Positions 63,139 through 64,000 of a DNA stretch of 64,000 nt are shown here, in pieces. Within the stretch, counting starts at the first letter, position 1. Every line of letters begins with the position of its first letter. A program made the translations under genes and the position numbers. Below the pieces are notes generated by a model. It made no database searches, was not told the DNA's origin, and saw only the letters and a list, made by a program, of their open reading frames with translations. Origin of the DNA: Chloroflexota bacterium (lineage in GTDB: Bacteria; Chloroflexota; Anaerolineae; Anaerolineales; Villigracilaceae); NCBI GenBank assembly GCA_016195815.1, contig JACPYX010000019.1, positions 156,725 through 220,724 of the forward strand, in the 5' to 3' direction.

Positions 63139-64000
63139 TCAGGAGAAATAAGCCAGCCAGATGAGGTTTTGAAGGTCTACAGGTAATGGGATATTAAAGT
63201 TATATTGCCATAATTCAATACCATTTGTCTCGTTGTAGTTTACTATATCGTTATAGTAGTATGTTATCCCATCCTGTTTATAATAGGGCATATTCACTAC
63301 AGCAGGATCATTGCCCGGGACTTGTCTGAGGACAAGGACCGAGGGCTGGTCTACCAAAGTGCCTGAGGCACGAATAGGTGCTTTATTAGGATCATATGTA
63401 GACGCAACCACCAATATTGGCTCGGCGTTTGTGTTATAAACCATATCAAGATATGCCAAGTTTTGCTCTTTGGTTAGTCTTTCTTTACCTATTCCAACGG
63501 TTGTAATTAATACTTGGCTTTTATCAGGTTTCTTAAGGTCAGTTGGATTTAAGACCTGAAAAGGCCTCAAGCCGATATTTTTACCATCAAAAGTGGTAAC
63601 TCCAAAAAAATCAACCGGTGTTTTGTCTGAAGTATATAGAAGAGTTGCATTACCAGCGGTCAGGCCATTAGTATCATGAGATAACGCATTTCCGGTGAAC
63701 TTAGTGTTTTTTGATGGGCTCATGGCTCCGCTTAGCAAGACCGACATCGCCCAGTCGCCGCTTTGCACCTGTTCGAGGGTGACTTTATTGGGGTCGTTGA
63801 TGGCGACTTCCCTCTGCTTCATTTTTTCCGCCTCAGAGGCTTTCTGGTCTACGGGATGGTTGGACTTTATGACTTCAAACCAGTGGGCCGGGAAGACTTT
63901 TTCATTCTTTTCGTCAAGTTTGATGCTCGTCTGCGGAGCAAAGGCGAAGACTTTTCCCTCATTTTCACCCACTCCGCGGATGGTGAGCGGATTGGTATAA
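63139..64000 (-). CDS. unknown protein, 5' end beyond window
   Basis: At least 287 residues; the frame stays open to the right edge (YTNPLTIRG precedes a GTG that could be mistaken for a start), so it is truncated. Neutral, Asn/Thr-rich, apparently with beta structure (VLITTVGIGKERL, ILVVASTYDP). The local sequence is AT-richer than its neighbours. No motif was recognised. It might be an extracellular or acquired protein. Confidence 0.7.
   Translation of the reverse strand, partial: YTNPLTIRGVGENEGKVFAFAPQTSIKLDEKNEKVFPAHWFEVIKSNHPVDQKASEAEKMKQREVAINDPNKVTLEQVQSGDWAMSVLLSGAMSPSKNTKFTGNALSHDTNGLTAGNATLLYTSDKTPVDFFGVTTFDGKNIGLRPFQVLNPTDLKKPDKSQVLITTVGIGKERLTKEQNLAYLDMVYNTNAEPILVVASTYDPNKAPIRASGTLVDQPSVLVLRQVPGNDPAVVNMPYYKQDGITYYYNDIVNYNETNGIELWQYNFNIPLPVDLQNLIWLAYFS

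Overview
The window looks like a chromosomal piece of a Chloroflexota bacterium, probably class Anaerolineae. This is inferred from gene content, not from a marker gene: a Tad/Flp pilus locus with no secretin, a DUF3048 lipoprotein, several small zinc-ribbon membrane proteins, a long-form ribosome hibernation factor, and quasi-tandem micro-repeats between and inside genes. Promoters resemble TTGNNN-17-TATAAT and terminators are GC hairpins flanked by A and T runs.

Layout. 1-8.7 kb (minus strand): an edge-truncated LysM/M23 peptidase, SRAP protein, SelB, a coiled-coil protein, and three divergent membrane subunits related to complex I / Mrp antiporters. 8.8-15.6 kb (plus): DUF3048 lipoprotein, zinc-ribbon protein, a large membrane protein with a paralogue at 45.7 kb, an enolase-superfamily enzyme and a CapA-like lipoprotein. 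15.6-26.9 kb: small zinc-ribbon and DUF309 genes, a class III aminotransferase, a GH13 protein with a histone-H1-like tail, a sensor histidine kinase, ribosomal protein S1, an M19 dipeptidase.

27.0-33.8 kb is an integrated element. It carries a large serine recombinase, a CHC2/Toprim primase-like protein, a RepA-like ATPase, small DNA-binding proteins, a membrane protein, an SH3b lipoprotein and an excisionase-like protein. It is bounded by an 11-bp direct repeat, one copy of which is the 3' end of a tRNA-Glu gene. The terminator that probably belonged to that tRNA now lies at the far end of the element, inside the recombinase coding sequence.

33.9-43.7 kb (minus): a conserved-looking gene of unknown function, YgiT-type zinc finger, signal peptidase I, methyltransferase, dual-specificity phosphatase, an HExxH protein, then the most unusual locus. 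That locus encodes a PqqD-like/radical SAM/SPASM enzyme, a paralogue of it that has lost its cluster cysteines, a DUF2207 membrane protein ending in an alternating Cys-Ala tail, and two accessory membrane proteins. I propose it as a candidate peptide-tail modification system.

43.9-64 kb: methylmalonyl-CoA mutase catalytic subunit, the membrane-protein paralogue, the Tad pilus operon (flp, cpaB, cpaE-like, cpaF, tadB, tadC), comF, hpf, a pterin block (folE, folK, folB, a FolM-like reductase) beside a pterin-dependent aromatic amino acid hydroxylase, DUF429, a cNMP/DUF1003 membrane protein, transketolase and ribose-5-phosphate isomerase B, and an AT-richer gene running off the right edge.
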